This document shows positions 22,795-34,282 of a stretch of DNA of 64,000 bases, one piece after another. Position 1 is the first letter of the stretch. Each line of letters opens with the position of its first letter. The DNA is taken from assembly GCA_914767715.1 (NCBI GenBank), contig OU612069.1, positions 24,797,387-24,861,386 of the forward strand. The letters are read 5' to 3'. The notes below the pieces were generated by a model that searched no databases, was not told the origin of the DNA, and saw only the letters and a program-made list of their open reading frames with translations. The stretch comes from Membranipora membranacea (taxonomy: Eukaryota; Bryozoa; Gymnolaemata; Cheilostomatida; Membraniporidae). The position numbers and the translations under genes were made by a program.

Positions 22795-23029
22795 ATGGGT
22801 TTCTCCTGGTGTGCATCATTTACTACAGAAGAGGGTTAAGGAAAATAACATCCTTCAGTTTAGCCTCTCCAGACTCTCCCTAAAAGCCCATATTTTTGGC
22901 CCTCTCATAGATTCCTGACTTTTATTCCTCACTTGGTCGCAGGTCTCCAGTCTAAGCTATCAATTGAACCTCCCCAAAAGTTCGGTGTGTCTGGGAACAT
23001 AATTAACAACCTCTCCATACCGGCTCGTC

Positions 23030-23745
23030 TGGCTCAGTGTGCAGGTTGGACCTCCCCAAAAATCTTGTTTCAAACTCATGCGCCATAACTCGCATTTTTG
23101 AATCACCGCTCAATATCCGACAGTTTGAGTGGTTCATAAGTTATTGCATGTCTATTGTTTCCATCCTCTGACGCGTTATTTTACAGACCTTGGTGGTCAG
23201 CTGTTGCGGTCTGCCGAACAAAACGGAGTCCTAGCTGGAGCAGCTACAAGAGCCTCACAGGGAGGAGATGTATTTGGTATGTTAATGTTATATCATGTTG
23301 GTCAGAATTGTCAGTAGAGTTCCTGTCTCAAATCAGGAATCACAGAGAAGATAAAGCCTACGTTTGCAACACTCTCATAAAATGTCCTTTGGCTCAGTGT
23401 GCACTGTACAGATTGGACCTCCCCAAAAAACTGGTTTCAAACTCATGCGCCATAACTCACAATTTTGAATCACCGCTCATTATCTGACAGTTTGAGTGGT
23501 TCATAAGTTATTGCATGTCTATTGTATCCATCCTCTGACGTGTTATTTTACAGACCTTGGTGGTCAGCCGTTGCGGTCTGCCGAACAAAACGGAGTCCTA
23601 GCTGGAGCAGCTATGAGAGCCTCACTGGGAGGAGATGTATTTGGTATGTTAATGTTAGTCAGAATTGTCAGCAGGTGAGATAAATTTGGTGGGGCTATCA
23701 TAGCTACTCACTCTGACAATGCGTATCCGTTTAAGATCTAACCGG
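23030..23745 (+). repeat. Tandem duplication of about 365 bp carrying an exon
   Basis: 23035-23320 and 23393-23680 match from GGCTCAGTGTGCA, through CAAACTCATGCGCCATAACT and TTGAGTGGTTCATAAGTTAT, to GGAGGAGATGTATTTGGTAT. Each unit carries one 90-bp exon. Confidence 0.92.
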
Positions 23746-26056
23746 TATTCAGCTCTGCAGGAAAAGTTATGTGCAACTTTGATCACTTTTTGAAATTTTT
23801 ACATCCTAAAATTGTTTTGTAATTGGTAAATTGTCGGTTGTGCAAATAAAGATAGCTTTGAAACTTTATCAGATTCTTGGGTTCCCTCTTGTAGATTTGT
23901 AAGTTTGTAGATTTTCAATACAATTTTATATGAACAGAAAGTTGACCATTTGCCGATTTGTAGGAAAGTCCCCACAGCGTTCTTTTCAACAAATCTCCAA
24001 ACGGTCAACTTTCAGTTCATATAAAACCACATTAGACATCTAACAAACTAACAAAAGTACAAAAAGGAACCTAAGAAGAAGCATACAAATCTACACAGCA
24101 CCAAATTGTTTATAGAATACTAGGAAAGGCTCCAAATCCAGCAATACCGTCCACTTTGTAGGTTGTTGTGTAGAATTGTATAATCGCCTCTTGGGTTCCC
24201 TTTTGTAGTTTTGTTAGTTTGTTAGATTTCCAATGCTTTTATATATGAACTGACAATTGACGGTTCGTAGATTTGTAGGAAAGTCCTCAGCGTTTTTTTT
24301 TTCCAAATCTCCAAGCGGTAAACTTTCAGCTCATATAAAAACGCATTAAAAATCTAACAAAACTACGAAAGGGAGCCCAAGAAGAAGTATACAATTCTAC
24401 ACAACACATAAGTATCTGGTGCTTGTGATGATATCCAAAACATACATACCTACATACAAATATCCAACAAATAGTTATACGTTGTCAATGCTTGCACGAA
24501 AACAAAATTTTGATGGGAAATAATGCAGGCGGTCTCAAAAATAGCACTAAGTTGCACATCCTTCGAAAAGTGATGCTGTACGAATACTGTTTAGTGTGTT
24601 ACTCAACGCTCATGCATGTGTCTTATTGTCTTCGTTTCAGAGAGTAAGTTGCCACAGGTACGGTTGCCATCGATGAGTGTTTTCGTTTCTGAGAAAGAAC
24701 AGAGTAAGTGTTTCTCACTGTGTGATGTAGAAATCTTGGTAAGGCACTTTGCGAACACGCATGTTGCTATAATACAACATTCGATCTTCAATAGTATTGG
24801 TAGAATTGAGATGCATCAACTATAAATGTAGTCTAGAAAATGTTTTGTGTGCCTGGCCCTTCAACTGAATGACATTGTTGATAAAATACCAATCTGTCAA
24901 TCAATGACAGAAATGCAGATCCAGGCGCATGCCTGTCAGGTTTCAATATAATACACTAGGTGAAAGCTATCGAGCTCTATATATTATTACATGTTTGTAG
25001 TCCTGCAATGTCAAAAGATCAAATCGCTTCATCTCTGAACTATTCTTTCAATGAGGAGATAACTCTTTTATTTCTCAAACACGCCTCAACTCACTTAGAC
25101 AACCTGGTTCATAAGCCTGCTATTTGTTGATCCTATATCTTTGAATTCTGTGGCAGCTTTTTAGATATCGATATGTCAATCATTCGACCTGGGAGCCCTG
25201 TCAATGTCACCCAACCTTATGGCGCTTTGCTAGGTATGTTGATCCTTTCCAGCCTTGCATAGCCAGTTATGTTTGCTGTTTTTGTACCATCATGTCACTC
25301 ATTTGCAAGCATTAAAGCCCATGTGTATGTATTACTAACAGCAATTCCAATCTATATATAATTTTGAATCACCAGCTTATCTAAAAAAATGATGATATAC
25401 ATAGCATGCTTAACTGATCGCTAGTGGGAAATAGGTACACATGTACATATATATTCGTTGTAAATGTGGTTTTGTCAGCCCATTTTAGAGAGAGAAAATT
25501 ATTTTCTAACATCTTTGCAGTACTAGATGAGTTGAGTGATGAAGATGAAGATTTTGATGATGACTTGGACCCTGATGTGGGTAGGTAGAAAAATTCTATT
25601 TGAAACTCATTAAATTGACATTTTGTATGCTTTATTTCGATTTCAATTTGGTGCAAGCCATTACTATGGTGTCATAGTATAGATTACAAGCATTTTAAAT
25701 GACAACAATACAGCCAAATGCGTGTAAAGCTATTTGATAGATCACCCGTTTCGATGCAGCGTATTATTTATAGGTGTATTGTCTGTTTATACAACATTCA
25801 TGTATGGGCATTTATATCAATAGTAATAATCTACATGTAAATAATTATCTACTGGCTATTACCTCAAAAAATCAGTTACAGGCATGCATTCGGTAGTGAA
25901 CTCATAAACACATGGACAATATTGTTTTGACAGATCCCAACAAGCTGTCAGAGTCCTCAGTTGCTGACGATGAGGATGAAGAAGATTGGGATGATGAAGA
26001 AGCGGACTGTGCAGCTTCTTCAGCAAAGGAGCAACTGGTCCCACAGCAGAACTCTG
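23187..26056 (+). CDS. Block of phase-1 exons, probably the 5' part of the recombinase-like gene
   Basis: Six exon candidates all start and end in phase 1 with canonical borders. 23187-23276 and its duplicate 23554-23643 encode LLRSAEQNGVLAGAA...GGDVF. 24641-24703 encodes KLPQVRLPSMSVFVSEKEQ. 25165-25233 encodes MSIIRPGSPVNVTQPYGALL. 25521-25580 encodes LDELSDEDEDFDDDLDPDV. 25934-26056 encodes SSVADDEDEEDWDDEEADC and ends QLVPQQNS. The acidic style matches the 30636-30689 exon of the next gene (DGDEDFDDAL), which suggests one transcription unit. However, the last exon enters the 26736 exon in the wrong frame for its zinc-finger motif, so there is a frameshift, a missed exon or an independent start. 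The first exon was not found. Function unknown. Confidence 0.45.
23875..24079. repeat. MITE-like imperfect hairpin, copy 1
   Basis: The left half (TTTTATATGAACAGAAAGTT, about 23925) pairs with the right half (AACTTTCAGTTCATATAAAA, about 24007). The outer parts (CTTGGGTTCC and GGAACCTAAG) pair too. Same family as 24165-24405; the left outer end is missing. Confidence 0.8.
24165..24405. repeat. MITE-like imperfect hairpin, copy 2
   Basis: Fuller copy, with arms of about 100 bp running from GTTGTGTAGAATTGTAT inward to ATGAACTGACAATTGACGG, paired with the mirror sequence that ends at ATACAATTCTACACAAC. The two hairpins lie about 90 bp apart in an intron of the phase-1 exon block. Confidence 0.82.
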
Positions 26057-26735
26057 GTTAGTAAAAGCTGAGATCTCATCAGTTTTAGTTGTATCCATCG
26101 CTAGGTCGAGGTCTTGTCAAGGGTAAAGGGATGCCAATTTTCAAAAGTTTTATTCCCGATTATTTATTGTACCAGGTAATTGCATTATTACAACAAATTT
26201 TAGTTGCTGATATTTATTCAGACAGAATCTTGGTTCAAGGATACATTGAATCAACCTGTGTTGCCAATCAGTGAATTCTGCTGGTTTTTAGATTTAAAAT
26301 GAGCTAAACATGAGCTCTCAAGCTTCGTTATAACCGGAGTTATGGGGGCGCAAAAGTAGGCTACATTGAGAATGCTCGCAAGAGCCAATCGCAGCAAAAC
26401 AACAGGAAGTGATGTCATTTTGGTGTCACAACCCATATATAAAAACCATTGAAACAAGGATTTCTTTCATATCTTGTGCATTAATTTGACAGTTGCTTCG
26501 TCGACTTGGAATTAGAATCAAGAGATTAAAATGACGTTCTGTTAAAAAAATCATTATGATCGCTCCACTGGCAGCAGCAGAAAAGTTACTTTCTCTTTAA
26601 TGATTAACATATATGTTGTCAGCGCCTACGCACTGTATCCGCATCACAACAGTGCCCAAACCTCTTAATCATGCTATGATGAACTGGACCGCTACCAGTT
26701 GTATATATATATATATACAATATTTATATTTTCAG

Positions 26736-29700
26736 AAACACAACCATGCCAAAATCACAGAGACGTATACAGATTTATGACAAAAAACAGGCTTGTCCAT
26801 TTTGTCCCAAACTTGTCAGCAACTTGGCACGCATGACTGCACTAACACACAAAGGCTCAAAAGAACGGAGCGGAAGACTTGCTGACCTACGAAAGAGGGG
26901 ATCCTTGCTCCATAACATTGAAACCATACGATCAGGACATGGAACATTTATTGTTCAGAGGAGATCCAGCACAAAATCATGCACCCCATTGGATTACAGG
27001 TGCTGTCCCAGCTGCCTTGGTTATTACACCAAACAATCAATGTCTCACCATTCGAAAAGTTGCTGTAGGAAAGACGGGACAATTAAATCTGTCAAGGCTT
27101 TCAACTTCGCCCTCACCGCTGAACATGACTCTGACATGCATCCCGTCACATCCATCATGAACGATGATGATATAACACGGATTGTTATAGCAGATAGACT
27201 GATCATGAAGTTCGGAAAAAAACTGTACGCAAGACTGCTATGTACGGGAACGGTTAGCAAGAGGGAAACCTACGTATCAACCAAAATGAGGGAGCTGGCA
27301 AGGCTAATTCGTCAGATACGTTCAGACACAGATGAAACAGCTAGCCTAGAAGAACTGATTGTTCCAAGCATGTTCAACAAGCTCGTTGAAGCGACATTAT
27401 CAATATCCCATTTTAAGGAAGATTTGAGCAATTCCCTTCCGTCGCTGGCCTTAAAGATAGGATATTCGCTAAAGAGGAGTTCGAATGATGCGCTGATAGA
27501 GGCAATTGAAAACAGGGACCAGAAAAGAGAGGTTGAGATTGAGAAATTCCTCAAGCTGATGTCATTAGAGTGGAGAGAGAGGGTTTCCGCAGGTGCATTG
27601 ATAAAACTAAAACAGAAGAAGGCTACAAAGGCCAACCCAATGCCACTGGCCGAAGACCTCAAGGTATGCATGAAAGTTATAACGTGCTTCATTTACAATT
27701 ATGATAGATAAAAATTATGAGCTCCCAACGGATACTAGAAATTTTTAATAGCTCGCATGTTGGTGTAACACTAGAACACTACACTGACAAACAGTTTTAA
27801 ATTTAAATACTCGCCCCATCTAATTATGTAATTAAATAAAAAGGAGTCAATTTGGAGTGTATCATAATTAAGGTAGCGTGACCTTGAAAGTATGTTAACA
27901 GATGGGTTACACATGTTTACACTCTACAGGATGAAAAATGTCATGGGTTAAAAAATGCGACTGTCTTCTGTATCAATATTCAAGGGCTAAACCAATCGCG
28001 AGGTGTCCTCTCTCGCAAAATCGATGTCATGGAATGAGGGGGCAATTCCTAAAATAATAATATATTCATGGGATCAAGGCCTAGGAAGTATAATCCTTGA
28101 TGGGATGAACACATCGCGAGAGAGGACAACTTGCAAATGTGCGAAGTATTTCATCTTGAAAGGTAAAACTATCTGCTCAAAGCTGTCACATTTGTTCTTC
28201 CTTGTTGGCGCAGATGGTATTGGCCATCTTCATTGTTTATAATATACACCCATATTCCGGTAGTCTAACTTCATATGTCAACTTTCATTGTATATCCTCA
28301 GAGAGCATTTATGCACAGAAATGGGGAAGCTGGTGGTAGCTGAACTAGACCAGGACAAGTACAGGAGATTGAAGGACTTACTATTGTGCAGAATTGCACT
28401 GTTCAACTGCAGAAGGGCTTGGGAGTGTTCCAGTATACTAGTTAATGAATTTAAAATTGTGGTAAAACCAGACTCGGGAAACAACTAAAATCTGACACAG
28501 CTGGAACAAAATCTTCTCAACAGGTAGCTATGCCTCTACTAGCATCAGTTGCCTAGCGATGGTGCTAAGCCTTTATCTTGCATGGCCAAAGATATACGGC
28601 GAGCTACTAATTGCGAATGCAACAATTTCTTGACAGGTTGAACATGTTCTTGTTGTGTATATATATTGAATCTGAAATATTATAGTCGTAGTATGTCAAC
28701 AATCACCATCTTGAGTTTTTCCCTCTATTCAATTAACTTATAATGGTGTGGTATGTGATATGACAGGAGATGCCTGGAAGAAGTGTTTTTCTACGCCTTC
28801 AGAGAAAAATCTGCCAACAGCCTTCATTTCTGTAATGTTTTAGACTGACACTGATTCACACGGTGGGAAAAAATCAGAGGATTGTGCCTGTCCTTCTAGC
28901 ATCTGACATGGTGGAAGGTATCAAAATGCTCATTGTAAACCGAACCAGCAGATCCATCGAAAAAGGATAACCCCTATGTGTTTGCCATCCCCAACACTCA
29001 AACATCATTTAGAAGTGCAACAGACAGCTTACAATCCATCTGTAACGAGGTGCAGCTTATGTGTACGGAAAGCATCACCACAAGGAAATTCAGGAAACAC
29101 CTAGCAACCCTAACGCAGGTGCGTCATATTGGGTAGTAGTAGTAGTAGTAGTATGCAGACATTTGGTTTGACACTGCTTCGGGGCTCAAAATTCATTGGG
29201 ATGCTTGTCATGACACAGGGGATTTTTTAAATGAGACAAGACAGCAGATATTGCCTGAAACTTCAAGTTTAGCGAAATTGTCCTCTCTTCATATAAACAT
29301 CAATGTCTCCCTGCTGGTGTTTAACCTATAGTCGAAACCAAACAGGTCAAACTTGTGAGTTGGGTTAATGCTATTTGGCTTGTAGACGCTTGGATCTAGT
29401 TAGACACCCAGGGATGCAGCTCTCTAAGTAATGTACACCATGCTCAGGTCTTTCTCAACAGTTTTTGGAGTCCAATAGGCCACCTACCACAACAGTGTTG
29501 TATGGGCTACTCAAGAGCATCTAGGAAAAAAACCAAAGCTCTAGAGATCTGATTTTAAAGGAGTTGTGCCCACAATGAAAATGGGTAGCAAACTCCTAAT
29601 TCTCTTTCGTATAATAATGAATTTTGATAATGTTGTATCAATGGCATTTATGCTCTTGGTTATATGAAATAACTTGAGGCATTCTTCCTTTCCTAGGGGG

Positions 29701-32700
29701 TAAACAAGGGTAGCATAATTGAGTGTTATCGTGTTTGTTAGGTGTTCCTCTGAGTGCTCAGACTTTGTAGTGGGTCTTGTTTTAAAGCTCGGCAAAAGTG
29801 TTGTAGGGGGTTGGAAATTAAGAAAGATTTTAGCTTGGTGTACATTTCTTTGAGAGCTGCACCCCTTGGGTAAGACAACAAAGTGTTCTATCACAGTAGT
29901 CATTCTATGAAAGCAAAGAGTCATTGTTAGAGTGGTACAGTTATTGAACAACCAGGATAGATTTGTTTTCTAACAAGATTAAAACCTCTAGGAGCCAAAC
30001 AACACCAACCTTCCACACCCCCCCCACGCCTTATCCCATCTACCATGTTGAAGTACGGGCTAATTGTAATCAACTGCCATTAATGCTTAAATAATTATCC
30101 TCTCCTACCATTTACTGTTTACAGGTCATGGATCTAAAGGAACATGAGCTAGAATGGGTTGCCAGGCACCTGGGGCATGACATAAAAGTCCATAGGGAGT
30201 TCTATAGACTGCACAGTAACACGGCGGAAGTAGTGAAAGTTGGGAAATTGCTGCTGGCCACAGAGCAAGGACTGTCAAAATATACAGGAAAGGGATTATC
30301 TGATGTAACCCTTTCTGATATCGAGGAGGATGAGGAGACAGATAGTGTATCTGATGATGCTGCCAGCAATGATACCGGTGAGTTGTTGGCTCTTTTGACT
30401 TGGTTATGGTGTTTAGCTGTTCGGGGAACAAGTTGTGCATTTTTATTGTAATACAGTCAGATCATAGAAGCATTTCTTTGTGGGAGAGCCCATGAACAGT
30501 GAATAGCCCAAGCAGTCCATCTGTACCCACATATCAAAACAAAGGAAGGATAACTCTATACATATAACAGATTGTATCACTCTAGTCATAAGTGTAATTT
30601 TGTTTGAGTGTTTTCTTTTTTCTCTCTGTTATTAGATTCAGATGGAGACGAGGACTTTGATGACGCTCTTCGAACCACTACTGTTCAAGGTAAGAAGTGG
30701 GAATACACATACCACAGTCAGCTTCTTGAAGTACTGGTGATAGTTGTTCTGCGCAGATGATGGGGTTGGGCAATGACGTGACAAAAAAGAGCGTTCTATT
30801 TTATGTGAGCTTGTAGACTTTTATTATTATTTCATATATGTATCATTCTCTTACAGCACTTTTTTTGCATGAGGAGTTGAGAGGGCTCCCTGCTAATCTT
30901 ATATCTCTGCATCCATGCACAACAAATTGCTTGCCCCATCGGTCTATACAGGCCTGTCCCGTCCCTATCCGGTTCAGGAATTGCTACCTTGCCCCAAACG
31001 GGTTTCTGTTCCTAAACACAACTCTAGTTATGACCTCTGCTATTGGCATACCTATGAGCGGTAATTTTTTCTACCAAAGTCACAGGTTTTACTCATCATG
31101 ATTATTGTTTGAACACAGTCATGTGTGTAATTTTGAAGGTTAGGGGGTGTGCTTGCGATCGAATCAGATTCATCTGAAGTTCTCCACTTCCACCAACAAA
31201 TGCAGAAGTAGGAAATGCTTGTGTAATGGTAATGGTGATTAACTGTTTGCTGGCAATATGTAATTTATCCTGTGTTAATATTCACGGTGCCATCAATTAT
31301 TCAGAGTATCGATATTATCTGCGATTCAATTGAACTGCGTGTAGTGTTGGAAATAGAAAGTTGTCCAAGTTGATGACTGCATATTGGGTTGGGGGAAATC
31401 TAACGAGTGTGAACTGTGTTTGTTTTTCTTTTTAAATCTGACAAAAAGCACACTGCATCTGGGACCTACACTTTCCAGAAAGTTCATCTGAAAACACAAG
31501 CTGAAAAAAATTTTGAGAGGGCTCTTGAGAGGCCAGAGAGCCCCCTAGCCCCTTCAAAAAACTGTCATATTTAGAATTATCTTCACATTCTCCTCAATAT
31601 TGGGCAAACATTTTCATTTTCAGAAGAGTTTGTATTATAATGCACTAATACTAATCTATTCATAGCAGACAACAATAAAATTTACCGACTTTTTAGAGGA
31701 CACTGAATGAAAAGGCAAATTGCAGTCGGAAAAAGGGCCCTGAACTGAATTTAAGTTTCCACACTTTTCCTAATACCCACTCAACTACTTTGCACCCTCA
31801 GATAAAGAGCGTAATTGTGCTCATTCTATCTAGGTTTGGTTTGACTCTCCTTTTCATAATATTCACATGTGTTTCATCTTGCAAAAATATTATGATGATT
31901 AGGTAGCCTACATCCTTTCCTTACTAACAAAAGTATTCCTTTTCATGTAGTGCAGTTTATTTTAAGATAGACACTGATAACATATTATGAAGTATGAAAG
32001 TTCTCCCTTCGCACAATGTTCTTTTTTATCTACATCTATGCCGTCTAAGACATATGACATATGAGTTAAAGTTCGTTTGCAACATATATATTTCCTAAAT
32101 TGTTTTATTTCAGACGTCAATTATCCAAACCAGTCACGTGTGGAGGTGAAAAAGAAGGCAGCAGGTAATATATTTCTATTCAGTCTCGCCTCATGATGCA
32201 TGTAAAATCTTATAAAGATGTAAACTCAAACTTAAAGCTGAGTTGGTTAAAGCATGTCAGCTGATGGTGGTAATTTGGAGTTGTGCTCCCATGTTATGAA
32301 TGTTCACAGCTCTAAATTACCTACCAACAGGTTTTAACCAAAGGCAAAGAGTTCTAAAACTTTCAAGTACTGTTCTCCCAGTTTGACTAAGATAGTACAT
32401 CATTTGCTGTTATACTAAGAACTTGCATGCAGAGTGGGGAGCTGCATGGTATGATGTAGGACATTGAGGGCAGGAATGAGCTCCTGAGTTGGGGAAAACA
32501 GAAAAAACATGAAACATTTCGAATGATATTGTATCATCATGATATGACATCTTTCGATTTCCATCAAAAGCGACCAATTCCCAGGGTCTTTTACTGTGGA
32601 ATATGCATGTAGTAAAGCTGATGCAGAGAAGAAAGTTTCTGATAGTTGTTGAGGGCGGTCTTATTAGATAGTCATCCATCAAGTTTAACTCATCCATAGA

Positions 32701-34282
32701 AGAAGGATCATATTAGCCTGGAAGTCCAATTTGATAGTAACCGTTATGCATAAAGGGTGCATGCATCACACTTTTTGTAAATAAACTCCACTTGCAGTTA
32801 TGGCCTGCACAATCAATAATTGATGGTTATTTTTTTGTTACAGGTTCCAAAGGCAAGGTGATGACAACAAGAAAAGGCGAGTATTGTATTCATATTTATA
32901 CTCTTGCAAGTGCTAAATTTGGTTCATGTCATATAATAGCACTGCGTAGAACATTAATTGTGTGTACAGAATTGTGTGGAGAGTCAGCTCTCTACATGTA
33001 CAATAAGCTCACATTTCACCAACCATTTTGAGGGATCTCTGATACACCCTATATAACATGTGATATGATATTTGGGTCAAAAACTGATCAGTTATTTCTG
33101 GGGTGATTTCAGCAGTCAACAGAGGTTAGAACTAGGGGTTTTCCTCCTTTCTTCGGCTTTGTTGAGAAAATACCTTTTCATGACTATCTAACGGTTGAGA
33201 ATTTTTACCACAAAAGATACAACATTGGGTTCGATCAAGTTCAAGGACGTAGTTTCACCATGCTCATTATGTGCCTGTTTATGCACTGATTTAACACTGT
33301 TCATAGGTTTGCCATCGTGATTTATAACGAAGTTTTGATGGCCAATCATTAACCTAGCTTAGAGTGTTTTGCTCTCCTTTAGGAGAACTTTGTACATTTG
33401 TCAACTGAGAAGTTGTGCGCACTTGGTGGGAAAATCTAAACAACTAACTGTGCTGTCATCATCGCTAAAAGGGGAGCAGGTCTTGTATGCTGAGACTTTT
33501 TAGTCAACCTAGATACACTGGTTAATACAGGTGGATATGCAAGTGTATATGTATGTGTATATCCAGTGTATCCACTCACATCCACTTTTTTGACACCTTG
33601 TTACACCCTCATACAGCTTATATCTAACCAGCTGATCCATATGTAGACACAGGTTCTGCCAACTTGATGCAGAGAAAAAAATTGTTTTGGTCATTTTTCT
33701 GATTCTGTAGGATGGACAAAGGAAGAGATGGAAGTGATTGAGCAGGTGTTCCCTCCAGATACACACATTGCTAAAGGAGTCTGCGTTCGAATATCCAACA
33801 CCTGGCTCCCAGACCGCAGTTGGCAGCAGATAAAGGGGGCGGCCTTCCGTCTCCATGCCAAGGTAACAGTTTTTTTCATATCTCTTGACAACAAACATCA
33901 ATCAAACCCCCCCCCCCCCCCGAGCAAATATTTCTATGGCTTCTCTGACCATACTACATGTACTTTAAGATTTTAACAAGAGGCCTAGGAGTTGTACGCT
34001 TTAGTTTTGAAGAGAGAACAACTCCGAAAAATCAGACATGAGATACAAAGTCATAGTTTGGTTGTCAAGGGCATAGTTCAAACCATTATAGTCATCCATA
34101 ACTGACCAGAAGCATAATATGTATGTGCTTATCCCTTGTGATGAAAGAGTCTGGAGATGTTCACTCGCTTGCCATTAGTAGTCAATGGAATCCTTGCATG
34201 CTTTGGATCTTTTAGTCTGCTGGTATAAGCTGATGTCATCATGACACAAATATTGTATTTTATATTGTAGTCGGGCACTTAG
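26736..34282 (+). CDS. Tyrosine-recombinase-like (Crypton-related) multi-exon gene, frameshifted in this copy
   Basis: Exons: 26736-27663; about 28302-28461; possibly 28767-28830; 28844-29118; 30125-30377; 30636-30689; 32114-32164; 32844-32876; 33711-33862; 34271-34282. In order they give zinc-finger-like motifs CPFCPKLV...THKG and CCPSCLGYYTKQSMSHH; FNCRRAWE; IHTVGKNQRIVPVLL; TTRKFRKHLATLTQ; LEWVARHLGHDIKVHREFYR; acidic linkers; and WTKEEMEVIEQVF...SWQQIK (Myb-like). RRAWE, GKNQR, RKFR, LGH and the following Tyr match the R-K-(H/R)xxR-H-Y set of tyrosine recombinases. Exons from 30125 on join cleanly (phases 0 and 1). The 32844 exon uses a GC donor (GCGAGT). A single extra G near 28965 breaks the catalytic exon, and the join 27663-28302 is unresolved, so this copy may be a pseudogene. 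Role inferred: DNA recombinase or domesticated relative. Confidence 0.7.
29119..30124. other. Intron of the recombinase-like gene
   Basis: Contains a (TAG)n microsatellite at about 29134-29152. A 136-codon minus-strand frame at 29541-29951 has no recognisable motif, and I do not call it a gene. The intron joins TLTQ to VMDL in frame (phase 0). Confidence 0.5.
30690..32113. other. Intron of the recombinase-like gene
   Basis: About 1.4 kb with phase-1 borders (CAAG|GTAAGA and TTTCAG|AC). An 87-codon plus frame at 30838-31101 has no recognisable motif. No repeats seen. Confidence 0.5.

Noticed and set aside
27312-27692. 126-codon minus frame
   Set aside because: It is a shadow of the plus-strand zinc-finger exon 26736-27663, which has a recognisable family pattern.
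29541-29951. 136-codon minus frame in an intron
   Set aside because: No recognisable motif, no composition like the neighbouring exons and no second copy to test conservation.
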